Below, piece by piece: positions 50,801 to 58,247 of a stretch of 64,000 bases of DNA. This stretch comes from Allosphingosinicella deserti (GTDB lineage Bacteria > Pseudomonadota > Alphaproteobacteria > Sphingomonadales > Sphingomonadaceae), in the NCBI RefSeq assembly GCF_003012735.1, contig NZ_PXYI01000003.1:310001-374000 (forward strand). Direction: 5' to 3'. Position 1 is the stretch's first letter; the number at the start of each line of letters is the position of its first letter. Made by a program: the position numbers and the translations under genes. The notes beneath the pieces were generated by a model. It searched no databases, was not told the origin of the DNA, and saw nothing but the letters and a program-made list of their open reading frames with translations.

Positions 50801-50839
50801 GATCAGGAGGAAGCCGACGATGACGCGCGCAAGCCGCAA
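47810..50839 (-). CDS. Reg_prop/Y_Y_Y sensor histidine kinase
   Basis: A 1009-residue membrane sensor kinase. After a signal anchor come Reg_prop beta-propeller repeats (PDGYLWLGTYEGLFRFDG, DREGNLWAATEMGL, DGRLWFLTRQGVVR), a Y_Y_Y domain (RYLLEGVDTDW, LAPGTYRFRVIAANNDG), and one membrane helix near residue 760. HisKA_3 follows with phospho-His799 in ARELHDTLLQG, and an HATPase domain (IANEALFN, DDGIGI, GHFGLTGM). It senses periplasmic ligands. The TTG start has AGGGGA upstream. No regulator is adjacent; the NarL-type regulator at 36339 is the class it should phosphorylate. Confidence 0.92.
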   Translation of the reverse strand: MRLARVIVGFLLICWLQVSVDAAPGPAPAPAPAPDPFTHSSWTSKDGVPGMIQAMAQTPDGYLWLGTYEGLFRFDGVSFEHVPPAPGHPPGAIPVSGVFAARNGDLWVGYAGGAGAEVYRAGRMVRAGMPDAPGEVTEFREDMDGTIWAVGGRARNALKRYRRGAWERIGAAWGVPDEPVSSLLPSRDGTIWLATKTHLLFLRRGSKRFEESGLRIADGASMAQDARGDIWISDPSGTWMLPDYAGGARVARSPIFYPAVAPVRRTMILFDRDGQLWGSTYTGGIFRIPRPGRGGAETMVRYHAGNGLTSNQALAMLQDREGNLWAATEMGLDQFRKANVAAAPLPPKTSAFGYLINTDESGAVYIASGDQLYRARPGEEPRPVLNGLDEPRALCRGRTSGLWLAVRGKMLRLIGGRVAATLALPDQDPVNGCGEDKDGRLWLARFDRGLWRRDGNGWRIVPLPAAAGRPQDIAIDANGRTLVVLERRAVLVIDRAVARFWNNGAIGVAGLTMVRGMADAPVIGGGTGLARWDGQRFQRLPIARHPWLRGIRGVARTPAGETWMINNKGIIRVRTGDLQRAFADPDMPLRHDLFDAQDGLASRTQGGDGLQMVMGGDGRLWFLTRQGVVRVDPTRLTHNRIAPPVTIRALTADGRRYPDPASVALAAGTRSLAIDYTGLSLSVPSRVRFRYLLEGVDTDWVDPGTRRQAFYTNLAPGTYRFRVIAANNDGIWNREGATLEFTIPPTFVQSRLFAILCGIGVLAVLSLLYRLRLRALARRMRTRMAERLAERERIARELHDTLLQGVQALILRFQLVADDVSPEQPTRRALEEALDRADAVLAEGRDRVRDLRMTESGDDLESMILDIVRRQVFPTSTRVHIVTHGEVRPLNSLVGDEVARIANEALFNIWRHALASRIEIEIAFRRSSFAVRFRDDGIGIPPDILRAGKREGHFGLTGMHERARKLDAELYIQSGQAGGTEVALVVPGTIAYSGRRRRSARSGAEKTPA
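50738..50761. repeat. Four tandem GGGTGC hexamers coding Ala-Pro
   Basis: Four consecutive GGGTGC units lie near the 5' end of the kinase gene and encode a Pro-Ala linker on the minus strand, just after the signal anchor. Copy number could vary by slippage without changing frame. Confidence 0.7.
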
Positions 50840-50922
50840 TGAATTCCCCTGGCCGCGCTGAACCGGCAGGCGGCATCCTTCCAGCTCTCCAGTCTAGCAC
50901 CGGCCCGACGCTGCCGGGAGGG

Positions 50923-50935
50923 ACCCGATCGGGTA
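50923..50935 (+). promoter_or_regulatory. ACCC-N3-CGGGTA element, kinase promoter
   Basis: ACCCGATCGGGTA, a perfect 12-bp palindrome plus the trailing A, 84-96 bp before the TTG start of the sensor kinase. It has the same ten fixed bases as the sites at 37153 and 47769, which suggests autoregulation of the kinase gene. Confidence 0.6.
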
Positions 50936-51094
50936 GAAGGCCGGAACTTGCCCGAGACCGGATCGAAGCAGGCTGCGGTGGGTTCATGGTGCGCGATCCT
51001 TGCCAGCCGCGTCTCTCGCCGTCCGCTTGTCCTTTTCGCAAAACTCGGTTTCGGACGATGCGTGCCGCGCAACGCCGCTCTCGACGAGTCTCTG

Positions 51095-51352
51095 CTAACC
51101 TTGCGCGGTCAGCGCGCTGTCATGGCCGCGGCCGAGCCCTTGTTCCGGCTGACGGTCGACGACACTGGGCCCGGCATCTCCACCGAGCTGCTGCCGCGCC
51201 TGTTCGAGGGCGGAATTACGACCAACAAGGTGGGAATGGGCGTTGGCCTGTGCATCTCGCGCACGATCATCGAGAATCACGGCGGCCGCCTGTGGGGGGA
51301 GATCCGCGCGATCGGTGCCCGGCTCGGGTTCGAGTTTCCGCTCCGCGGTGCC
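51095..51352 (+). pseudogene. Histidine kinase ATPase-domain remnant
   Basis: About 85 codons match only the C-terminal catalytic part of a FixL/DctB-like histidine kinase: LTVDDTGPGIS (G1 box), LPRLFEGGITTN, KVGMGVGLCISRTIIENHGG (G2 box) and RLGFEFPL. The conserved Pro-Phe after LFE is missing and no dimerisation domain, PAS domain or N-box lies upstream. It is most simply the decayed end of a kinase gene. ATG 51122 could still open a small protein. It is divergent from the intact kinase, sharing the 50840-51094 spacer. Confidence 0.6.
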
Positions 51353-51399
51353 ACGCAGCGGGTGAGAGCGACCGCCGCAGTGTCTCGTTGCTGCCGCGC

Positions 51400-51558
51400 T
51401 TATCGCGAGGCGAGCGGTGCGGCCGGGCTCCAGCGCCCGGATTCGGAGCGTTCGAGCGGAGTCGCGCATCCTTCGCACAAGGCGCGCAGCCCGGTTCCCT
51501 TGCGGGTTACCGAGGTGAGATAGGGCTGGTGGAGCCCAAGAGTGCATCGCCACGTCAT
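51400..51558 (-). CDS. Small CxxC protein
   Basis: A 52-residue protein with LGLHQPYLTSVTRK, then LRALCEGCATPLERSESGRW. The single CxxC knuckle followed by PLER resembles small zinc-knuckle-like proteins that I associate with sphingomonads. There is no signal peptide or membrane helix. The ribosome binding site is weak. It lies downstream of the LacI gene in the same direction. Function unknown. Confidence 0.55.
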   Translation of the reverse strand: MTWRCTLGLHQPYLTSVTRKGTGLRALCEGCATPLERSESGRWSPAAPLASR

Positions 51559-51686
51559 GCTTCGATCATAATCCTCGCGCGCGGCGCGAAGAAGCAAAAC
51601 CGGGCTGGCGCCATACGAATTGCGGGCGGTGTGGCCTCGCCGCCGCAACCTAAAGCAGTTTCCGGCGCGACACCGGCGCGCACGCG

Positions 51687-52700
51687 TCACCCTCCACAGG
51701 ATTCGCGAACGATCAACTCGGTCGGCAGGCGCTTGGACAAAGGCTGGGCGCTGGGATCGAGCACCTGGGCGACGAGCAGGCGGCCGGCTTCCTGCGTGTC
51801 CTGGCGGATGGTGCTGAGCGTCGGCGTGCTGAGGCGGCTGAACAGCATGTCGTCGAACCCGATCACCGAAACGTCGCCGGGGATCGAACGGCCCGCGCGG
51901 CGAAGCGCACGGATCGCCCCGAGCGCGATCAGATCGCTCGCGGCGACGACACCGTCGATCTGCTCGCCGCGCTGGAGCAGGCCGCTGACGGCGGCGTCCG
52001 CGGATTCGAGCTCGAATTCGACCGGCAGGATCAGCGCCGGATCTTCCTCGATGCCGCCTTCCCTGAGGCCATCGAGATAGCCGCGCCGGCGCTGCTGCGC
52101 CTCGGGATCGCTGCCGCCGAGAAAGATGATCCGCTTGCGCCCAAGCCGCACCAGATGAAGAGTCGCCCGGCGGCCGCCAAGCCGGTTGTCCGAGCCGATC
52201 GAGCAATAACGCTGGCCGGGCATTTGCGCGCCCCAGACGACGAAGCGCGCCTTGGTGTCGACAAGCCTGTTGAAGCCTTCGTGCAGCATGCTCTGGCCAA
52301 GGAAGATCACGCCGTCGGCGCGGCTCGTCGTCGTCGTCAGCACCAGATCCTCGTAGCTGACCGGTGCGGTGTGGCTGACGGTGAGATCGCAATCCCGCGC
52401 ACGGGCCGCCTCGCCGATGCCGGCGAGCAGTTCGAGGAAGAAGGGGTGGGAGAGCGGCAATGGCGCCGCGCGCATGTGGGGCGTGACGATGACGATCGAG
52501 CCTTCGGCGCCGATCGGCGCATGCGGCATGCTCGGCTTGAACGGGTAATTGTGCTCGCGGGCGAGGGCCCAGATGCGCTGCTTGGTCGGGGTGCTGATCA
52601 GGGCATGATCGTTGAGCGCGCGCGACACCGTCGACGGCGACACGCCGGCAAGCTTCGCGAGATCCTGGAGCGTGGTGCTGTTGCTGCTATTGGTGCCCAT
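51687..52700 (-). CDS. LacI-family transcriptional repressor
   Basis: A 337-residue LacI/GalR regulator. The N-terminal HTH with hinge helix reads TTLQDLAKLAGVSPSTVSRA, and the sugar-binding core includes ADGVIFLGQS, FVVWGAQMPGQRYCSIGSDN and IPGDVSVIGFDDM. ATG 52700 puts the HTH at residue 10; an upstream in-frame start would add 20 residues. It is divergent from the MFS sugar transporter and probably controls it, the TBDR and the GH97 gene. A LacI-type site lies at 54351-54364. Confidence 0.93.
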   Translation of the reverse strand: MGTNSSNSTTLQDLAKLAGVSPSTVSRALNDHALISTPTKQRIWALAREHNYPFKPSMPHAPIGAEGSIVIVTPHMRAAPLPLSHPFFLELLAGIGEAARARDCDLTVSHTAPVSYEDLVLTTTTSRADGVIFLGQSMLHEGFNRLVDTKARFVVWGAQMPGQRYCSIGSDNRLGGRRATLHLVRLGRKRIIFLGGSDPEAQQRRRGYLDGLREGGIEEDPALILPVEFELESADAAVSGLLQRGEQIDGVVAASDLIALGAIRALRRAGRSIPGDVSVIGFDDMLFSRLSTPTLSTIRQDTQEAGRLLVAQVLDPSAQPLSKRLPTELIVRESCGG

Positions 52701-52759
52701 GAACCCCAAATCGGAAAAGAAGCGCCGGTTCGGATCAATTGCGCATCGAGAGGCAGCCA

Positions 52760-54292
52760 TTGCAAGGGTCGGGGGAGAAAAGGGCGGCGGCGGCAGGGAA
52801 AGCGACGCTGCTGACCCGCATCCAGATCCTCAACATGTGCTGCGGCCTGTTCGGCGTGCAGGTCGTCTGGGGGCTGCAGAACGTCAACACCAGCCGGATC
52901 CTGCAAACGCTCGGCGCAAAGGTGGACGAGCTTCCGATCCTGTGGATTGCGGCACCGATCACCGGCCTGCTGGTGCAGCCGGTGATCGGATATCTGAGCG
53001 ATCACAGCTGGGGACGGCTCGGGCGGCGACGGCCCTATATCGTCGCCGGAGCGGTGCTGACCGCGGCAGCGTTGATCGCGATGCCGAATGCGGAAAGCCT
53101 GTTCGCTGCCACCTTCATCCTGTGGCTGCTGACGGCATCGATCAATGTGGCGATGGAACCGTTCCGCGCGCTGGTCGCCGATACCCTGCCGCAGGAGCAG
53201 CGGACATCCGGGTTCGCGGCGCAAGTCTTCTTCATCGGCCTCGGCGCCGTGTTCGCGGCGGCGCTTCCATGGGTGCTGTCCCACTGGTTCGGTGTCAGTG
53301 GGCAGGCGGAGGCCGGCCGGCTGCCGCCGTCGGTGCACATGTCGTTCGCGATCGGTGCGGCCGCCCTCCTGGCTGCGGTCGGATGGAGCGTCCTCACGAC
53401 CTCCGAGCGGCCGCCGGAATGCCTGGAAGCGGATCCGCTGTTCGACACGGAGCACCCGGTTCCGACCTCCACGGGCGCCGCGATCCTGGCCCGGAGCGGC
53501 GGACTGTGGCTGGCGGGCGGGTGCGTCCTCGGCTTCGCGGCCGTTCGGCAGGAATGGGGGCGTGAACTGCAGCTCGTTGCCGGCATCGCGATCGCCTTCG
53601 GCGTGTTGCAGGTGGCGGCCGTGCTTCTGCGCCGGGCCGGGCACAGCTCGATCGGAATGATCGAGATCGTCGAGGACATATTGCACATGCCGGTGGTGTT
53701 GCGGCGTCTCGCACTGGTCCAGTTCTTCACCTGGTTTGGCATGTTCGCCCTGTGGGTCTATGCGATCCCGGCCGTCGCGGCGCACCATTACGGCACCAGC
53801 GACCCCGCATCCCCGGCCTTTGGCGAGAGCGCCGACTGGGTCGGCATTCTGTTCGCCGAATATAACGCCGTGTCGGCTCTGGTCGCACTGGCTCTGCCGT
53901 CGCTGGTGGCGCGGATCGGCCGGCGTGCCGCGCATAGCCTCGCCTTGCTGCTCGGCGCCTCGGGCTTCGTCGGTTTCGTGTTGATCGATGCCCCGGGCCT
54001 GCTCTGGCTGCCGGCGATCGGGATCGGCTGCGCCTGGGCGTCGATCCTGTCGCTGCCTTACGCAATGCTCGCCGACGCCGTCCCGCCACGGAAAATGGGC
54101 GTCTATATGGGCGTCCACAACATCTTCCTGGTCTTGCCGCAGCTCGTCGCCGCGGCCCTGCTCGGCTTCCTGGTGCGCGCCGTCTTCAGCGGCGAAGCGA
54201 TCCTTGCGCTTGCACTCGCGGCCGGTTCCCTGGCAACCGCGGCGGCGCTGACCTTCACCATCCCGCCACAGGGAGAATTGCCGACGCGGTGA
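52760..54292 (+). CDS. MFS sugar transporter (SLC45/maltose-sucrose type)
   Basis: A roughly 510-residue inner-membrane permease with 12 hydrophobic helices and the loop signature GYLSDHSWGRLGRRRPY, typical of the sucrose/maltose proton symporters found in Caulobacterales and Sphingomonadales sugar loci. FRALVADTLPQEQRTSGF and LPYAMLADAVPPRKMGVYMG are further family motifs. The start is uncertain: TTG 52760 (AGAGG upstream) is preferred over TTG 52739. It probably imports an alpha-glucoside released or admitted by the TBDR/GH97 pair. Confidence 0.88.
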   Translation: MQGSGEKRAAAAGKATLLTRIQILNMCCGLFGVQVVWGLQNVNTSRILQTLGAKVDELPILWIAAPITGLLVQPVIGYLSDHSWGRLGRRRPYIVAGAVLTAAALIAMPNAESLFAATFILWLLTASINVAMEPFRALVADTLPQEQRTSGFAAQVFFIGLGAVFAAALPWVLSHWFGVSGQAEAGRLPPSVHMSFAIGAAALLAAVGWSVLTTSERPPECLEADPLFDTEHPVPTSTGAAILARSGGLWLAGGCVLGFAAVRQEWGRELQLVAGIAIAFGVLQVAAVLLRRAGHSSIGMIEIVEDILHMPVVLRRLALVQFFTWFGMFALWVYAIPAVAAHHYGTSDPASPAFGESADWVGILFAEYNAVSALVALALPSLVARIGRRAAHSLALLLGASGFVGFVLIDAPGLLWLPAIGIGCAWASILSLPYAMLADAVPPRKMGVYMGVHNIFLVLPQLVAAALLGFLVRAVFSGEAILALALAAGSLATAAALTFTIPPQGELPTR

Positions 54293-54306
54293 ATTCAACT
54301 CCACAT

Positions 54307-54398
54307 TATGCAATCTTGCATAGTCGCCGGTAGAGACAAATTTCCTGAAAAGGTAGCGCTAACATGCAAAATTGCCTTGTGGGCTGTGCAAAATTGCG
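54307..54398. promoter_or_regulatory. Three TGCAA-N2-TTGC elements before TBDR
   Basis: TATGCAATCTTGCATA at 54307-54322 is a 16-bp inverted repeat. Related copies TGCAAAATTGC lie at 54365-54375 and 54387-54397. Copies two and three are 22 bp apart centre to centre, about two helical turns, as expected for cooperative binding. The regulator is unknown. A LacI-type site is embedded at 54351-54364. Confidence 0.55.
54351..54364. promoter_or_regulatory. LacI-type operator, AGGTAGCGCTAACA
   Basis: AGGTAGCGCTAACA has the palindromic core TAGCGCTA and resembles the Caulobacter XylR-type LacI operators (TGTTAGCGCTAACA-like). It is about 150 bp before the TBDR start and immediately abuts the second TGCAA element. 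The LacI repressor encoded 1.7 kb upstream is the likely ligand. Confidence 0.6.
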
Positions 54399-54514
54399 CA
54401 ATCTTCCTGCAAGTCGCCACGACGCCTCGTGACGCGCGGAGTCGCCGCGCATCCCGGCCGGACGAGGCGGCGGCAGATCGAACCGTCGAAACAGGCGGGA
54501 AGCAGGAGGGAATC

Positions 54515-57500
54515 GTGAAGGCATCTCAGCGAAATTGCGCCGGAATCATGCTCCGCGGGGGCGTGTCGCTTCTCGCCCTGGCCGCGATGGCGAGCAGCGT
54601 CGGAGCCGAGGCGCAGACCGGCGACGCCGCGCGCGGAACCGCAGCCGCCGACGCCGCGGCCGTCGCGTCGGCAGCGGGAGGGACGGCGAATGCGGCGGAG
54701 ACGCAGCAATCATCGACCGGCAGCACGAGCGACCTTGCTGCGACAAGCGACGACAGCAATGACGAAATCGTCGTCGTCGGCGTTCGCAACGCGCTCGGCA
54801 CGTCGCAGAGCATCAAGAAGAATTCGGATACGTTCGTCGACTCGATCACTGCGACGGACATCGGCGCCTTCCCAGACAAATCGGCGGCGGAAGCGCTGGC
54901 GCGGGTGCCCGGCATCACCGTCAACCGGCTGCAGTCGGCCGACGACTCAACCCATCCTTCCGGCGAGCCGACGGGAGTCCTGATCCGCGGGCTTACCCAG
55001 GTCCGCACCGAGTTCAACGGGCGGGAGAGCTTCTCGGCGGATTCCGCGCGCGGGCTGCAGTTCAACGACGTCTCACCCGAATTGCTCGCCGGCGTCGACG
55101 CCTACAAGAACCAGACGGCGGAGATGATCGAGGGCGGGATCGCGGGAACCGTCAATCTGCGCACGCGGCTGCCGTTCGATCAGAAGGGGCTGCTCGTCAC
55201 CGGCAATTTCCGTTACAATTACGGTGATGCCTCGGGCCGCTGGACGCCCGAATATTCGGCCCTGATCAGCAACGTTTTCGAAACCGACATCGGCCGCTTC
55301 GGCCTGCTCGCCAGCTACGCCCACAGCCATGTCGTGACTCGCACCGAGAGTGTGATCATGGACAAGATCGACACCTATTGCACGTCGGGCTTCGGCACCG
55401 CCGCAGCGGGCAACGTCAACGCGGACGGCAGCGTCAATTGCACGGCGAACCCATTTGGCGGGACCGGGTTCGCGCTGGCGCCGGACGGAATCCGCTATTC
55501 GGAGGTGGATTATGATCGCAAGCGCCGCGGCATCGCGCTTGCCGGCCAATATGAGAACAATGGCGGCACCGTTCTGGCGACCGTCCAGTATATCGATTCG
55601 AAGTACCGCAACGGATGGTTCGAGCGTGCAAGCCACGTCATTCTTGAAGGCGGCTATTTCGGAACGCCGGCCTTCAACCCGCGCACCTCGAGCATCCTCG
55701 GTTCGGCACCCGGTACCGGTCCGCTGGTCTTCGGTGCCGACGGTATGCTGCAATCCGGCACGCTGACCCAGCCGCACGGCAGCTTCAGCGGAACTTATGA
55801 AAGCCTGCAGGCGGCAATCAACGCGGGGTCCGCCATTCCCGGGGTGCCGTTCGTCAATTATTGCGGCGCCGGTGCCAATTGCGCGACCCTGCGCGACGGC
55901 CTCTATCTCCAGAACGAGGCACGCAACTTCGCGCATCGCGAAGGCACCCGCGATCTTTCCGGCAACATCAAGTGGGACGTCAGCGACCGGCTTAAGGTCA
56001 ATTTCGATGCTCAGTATATCAAGGCATCGACCTACAATAACGACATCCTCGTCGCCGCTGGATCGATGGCCAATTACCAGTATCTGCATGACGGAGATGG
56101 GCCGCCGCAGGTAACCCTGCTGCCCGGATCGAACGTGAACTATGCGCCAGGCGGTCTCGCCAATCCGCACAATTACTGGATCCCGTTCATCCAGGGCCAT
56201 GTCGAGGACAATGATGCCAACGCACTCGCGTTGCGCGGCGACGTCGAATATGATTTCGGGGACGACGGCGGCTGGCTGGACTCGCTGAAAGTCGGCCTCC
56301 GCCACGCCGATCGCAAGCAGAAGGTCCGCTATTCGACCTTCAACTGGACCCCGGTCGCCGCCAGCTGGAATTGCAACGGCCCCGGCTTCAACGCGGACAA
56401 CACCACCGGCGGACCCTATCCGACCAACACCGGGAATTGCGCCGGCAATGCGGGTCACCCGGATTTCGCCGGCTACGGCGCGGGCATCTGGGAATCCTAC
56501 CAGATGGACGGCTTCTACAATGGCGAAGTCTATCCCAACGGCGAACTCGTCTATCTCAATCGCGACACGCTCAAGGATTTCGACGGGCTGATCAATTCGC
56601 TGAGCGGCGCAACCACCCGCTCGCCGCTGCTGCCGGGCTATACCGCGATCTGCGACCGTGCCGAGGCGACCGTGGACGATTGCTTCACGCCGGGCGAGGT
56701 GCTGAGGGTTCGCGAGCGTACCAACGCGCTGTACGCGATGCTGCGCTTCGGCGGCGAGGACAAGACGATCTTCGGCGGCGTCAGCGTGGTCGGCAATGTG
56801 GGCTTGCGCGTGATCAGGACGCACGAGGATAGCGACGGCAGCCTCGCCTTTCCGGCGAGCAACATCTTCGCCAATCTTCCTGCCTGCGGTACGCCGCTCT
56901 CCGGCAACGCCATCGTCAATCCGAGCTGTTATCTAACGCCGGCCATCCGCGCATTCGCGAATGGCGGAGTGACTCCGGACAGTTTCAAATCCTCGTACAC
57001 GAACTGGCTGCCGAGCTTCAACGTGCGCTTCGGACTCGACGACAAGAACTTCATCCGCTTCGCATATTCGAAAGCCCTGTCGCGACCCGACTTCGGCTAT
57101 TTGCGCAATTCGGTGGCGATCAACGCGCCCGTCATCAACACCGGGCCGGATTCTCCCTACATCGTCTACAATTCACCGACCGCGGCGCATGTGGCGGCGA
57201 ACGTCACCGGCTACAACTTCGTGTTCCAGGCGGATTCCGGCAACGCTGCGCTGCGCCCGATCAAGGCCGATCAGTTCGATATCTCCTTCGAACGCTATAT
57301 GGGGCAGAGCAGCTCGCTGACGCTGACCGGCTTCTACAAGAAGCTCAACAACAGCATCAGCTTCGGCCAGTTCGACCGCATTTTCACCAACAACGGATCG
57401 ACCCAGACAGTCCGCATCCTGGGACCGAGCAATGCCGATGGCGGCGGCGAATTGCTCGGCTTCGAGGCGGCGTACCAGTCCTTCTTCGATTTCCTGCCGG

Positions 57501-58024
57501 GGATCCTCAGCGGCCTGGGGACGCAGCTCAACTACACCTATGTGCATCAATCCGGGATCAACAATTCCAACCTGCTGAACGCGTCGTCGAGCGGCAATGT
57601 CGGCGCGGTCGGCGCCGGGCAGCCGGCGCTCGGCGGCACCGGATCGGTGATCGACTCCCACCGCCTCGCCGGCATTTCGACCCACACGTTCAACGCGGTC
57701 GCCTTGTACGAGAAGGGGCCGGTCGGCTTCCGCCTCGCCTACAATTGGCGCTCGCGCTACCTGACCCAGAATCTCGATTGCTGCATCGGACTGCCGGTGT
57801 TCCAGAAGGCGGCCGGCTATCTCGACGGATCGATCCGCTTTTCGGTCAACAAGTTCCTCGAACTCTCCGTCGACGCCAGCAATCTGCTCAACACCAAGAG
57901 CGTCTACCAGCAGCAGATATTCGGCGATTCTCCGGCAACGCCCGGAGCCACCCCCGTCTATCGCGACTCCGCCTGGAGCCGGGTCGACCGCCGCTTCCAG
58001 TTCGGCGTTCGAGCGAAGTTCTAA
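54515..58024 (+). CDS. TonB-dependent receptor (alpha-glucoside locus)
   Basis: A 1169-residue outer-membrane receptor. It has a signal sequence ending GAEAQ, TonB-box region DEIVVVGVRNAL, plug motifs FPDKSAAEALARVPGITV, GVLIRGLTQVRTEF and EMIEGGIAGTVNLRTRLP, and a barrel ending FQFGVRAKF. This long plug type is common for maltose/sucrose-class receptors of Caulobacter and Xanthomonas. GTG 54515 follows AGGAGGG at 4 bases. It is flanked by MFS and GH97 genes and followed by a strong terminator. Confidence 0.92.
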   Translation: MKASQRNCAGIMLRGGVSLLALAAMASSVGAEAQTGDAARGTAAADAAAVASAAGGTANAAETQQSSTGSTSDLAATSDDSNDEIVVVGVRNALGTSQSIKKNSDTFVDSITATDIGAFPDKSAAEALARVPGITVNRLQSADDSTHPSGEPTGVLIRGLTQVRTEFNGRESFSADSARGLQFNDVSPELLAGVDAYKNQTAEMIEGGIAGTVNLRTRLPFDQKGLLVTGNFRYNYGDASGRWTPEYSALISNVFETDIGRFGLLASYAHSHVVTRTESVIMDKIDTYCTSGFGTAAAGNVNADGSVNCTANPFGGTGFALAPDGIRYSEVDYDRKRRGIALAGQYENNGGTVLATVQYIDSKYRNGWFERASHVILEGGYFGTPAFNPRTSSILGSAPGTGPLVFGADGMLQSGTLTQPHGSFSGTYESLQAAINAGSAIPGVPFVNYCGAGANCATLRDGLYLQNEARNFAHREGTRDLSGNIKWDVSDRLKVNFDAQYIKASTYNNDILVAAGSMANYQYLHDGDGPPQVTLLPGSNVNYAPGGLANPHNYWIPFIQGHVEDNDANALALRGDVEYDFGDDGGWLDSLKVGLRHADRKQKVRYSTFNWTPVAASWNCNGPGFNADNTTGGPYPTNTGNCAGNAGHPDFAGYGAGIWESYQMDGFYNGEVYPNGELVYLNRDTLKDFDGLINSLSGATTRSPLLPGYTAICDRAEATVDDCFTPGEVLRVRERTNALYAMLRFGGEDKTIFGGVSVVGNVGLRVIRTHEDSDGSLAFPASNIFANLPACGTPLSGNAIVNPSCYLTPAIRAFANGGVTPDSFKSSYTNWLPSFNVRFGLDDKNFIRFAYSKALSRPDFGYLRNSVAINAPVINTGPDSPYIVYNSPTAAHVAANVTGYNFVFQADSGNAALRPIKADQFDISFERYMGQSSSLTLTGFYKKLNNSISFGQFDRIFTNNGSTQTVRILGPSNADGGGELLGFEAAYQSFFDFLPGILSGLGTQLNYTYVHQSGINNSNLLNASSSGNVGAVGAGQPALGGTGSVIDSHRLAGISTHTFNAVALYEKGPVGFRLAYNWRSRYLTQNLDCCIGLPVFQKAAGYLDGSIRFSVNKFLELSVDASNLLNTKSVYQQQIFGDSPATPGATPVYRDSAWSRVDRRFQFGVRAKF

Positions 58025-58035
58025 AGTCTCCCCTG

Positions 58036-58071
58036 GCGCCGCCGCGACGCGATCGCGGCGGCGCGCTTTTT
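58036..58071 (+). terminator. Rho-independent terminator after TBDR
   Basis: GCGCCGCCGCG (58036-58046) pairs with CGCGGCGGCGC (58054-58064) around a 7-base loop, followed by GC and TTTTT. It lies 12 bp after the receptor stop. Confidence 0.85.
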
Positions 58072-58247
58072 CGGGGGCGTGAACCGGAAGCAGACGGACC
58101 CCGAGCAAGGCCGGCAGAGGAGCGTGGGTGGATCCACGCGGAGCACTTCAAGGCCAGATCTGCCTGCCTGAACAGCCGCTGTCGCAGGCACCGTATCGAT
58201 ACTCTTCGCCCGCATCCACTTCCCCTCACCAGCAGCGAGTTAGCGCC

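Noticed and set aside
48188-50842. A very long plus-strand open frame (884 codons) antisense to the sensor kinase
   Set aside because: It mirrors the codon structure of the kinase gene in high-GC DNA, has no recognisable domain, and the kinase frame has full-length domain support.
52701-52759. GAAGCGCCGGTTC as a LacI operator in the LacI-MFS spacer
   Set aside because: The arms match only in GAA/TTC, too weak to support without alignment to relatives.
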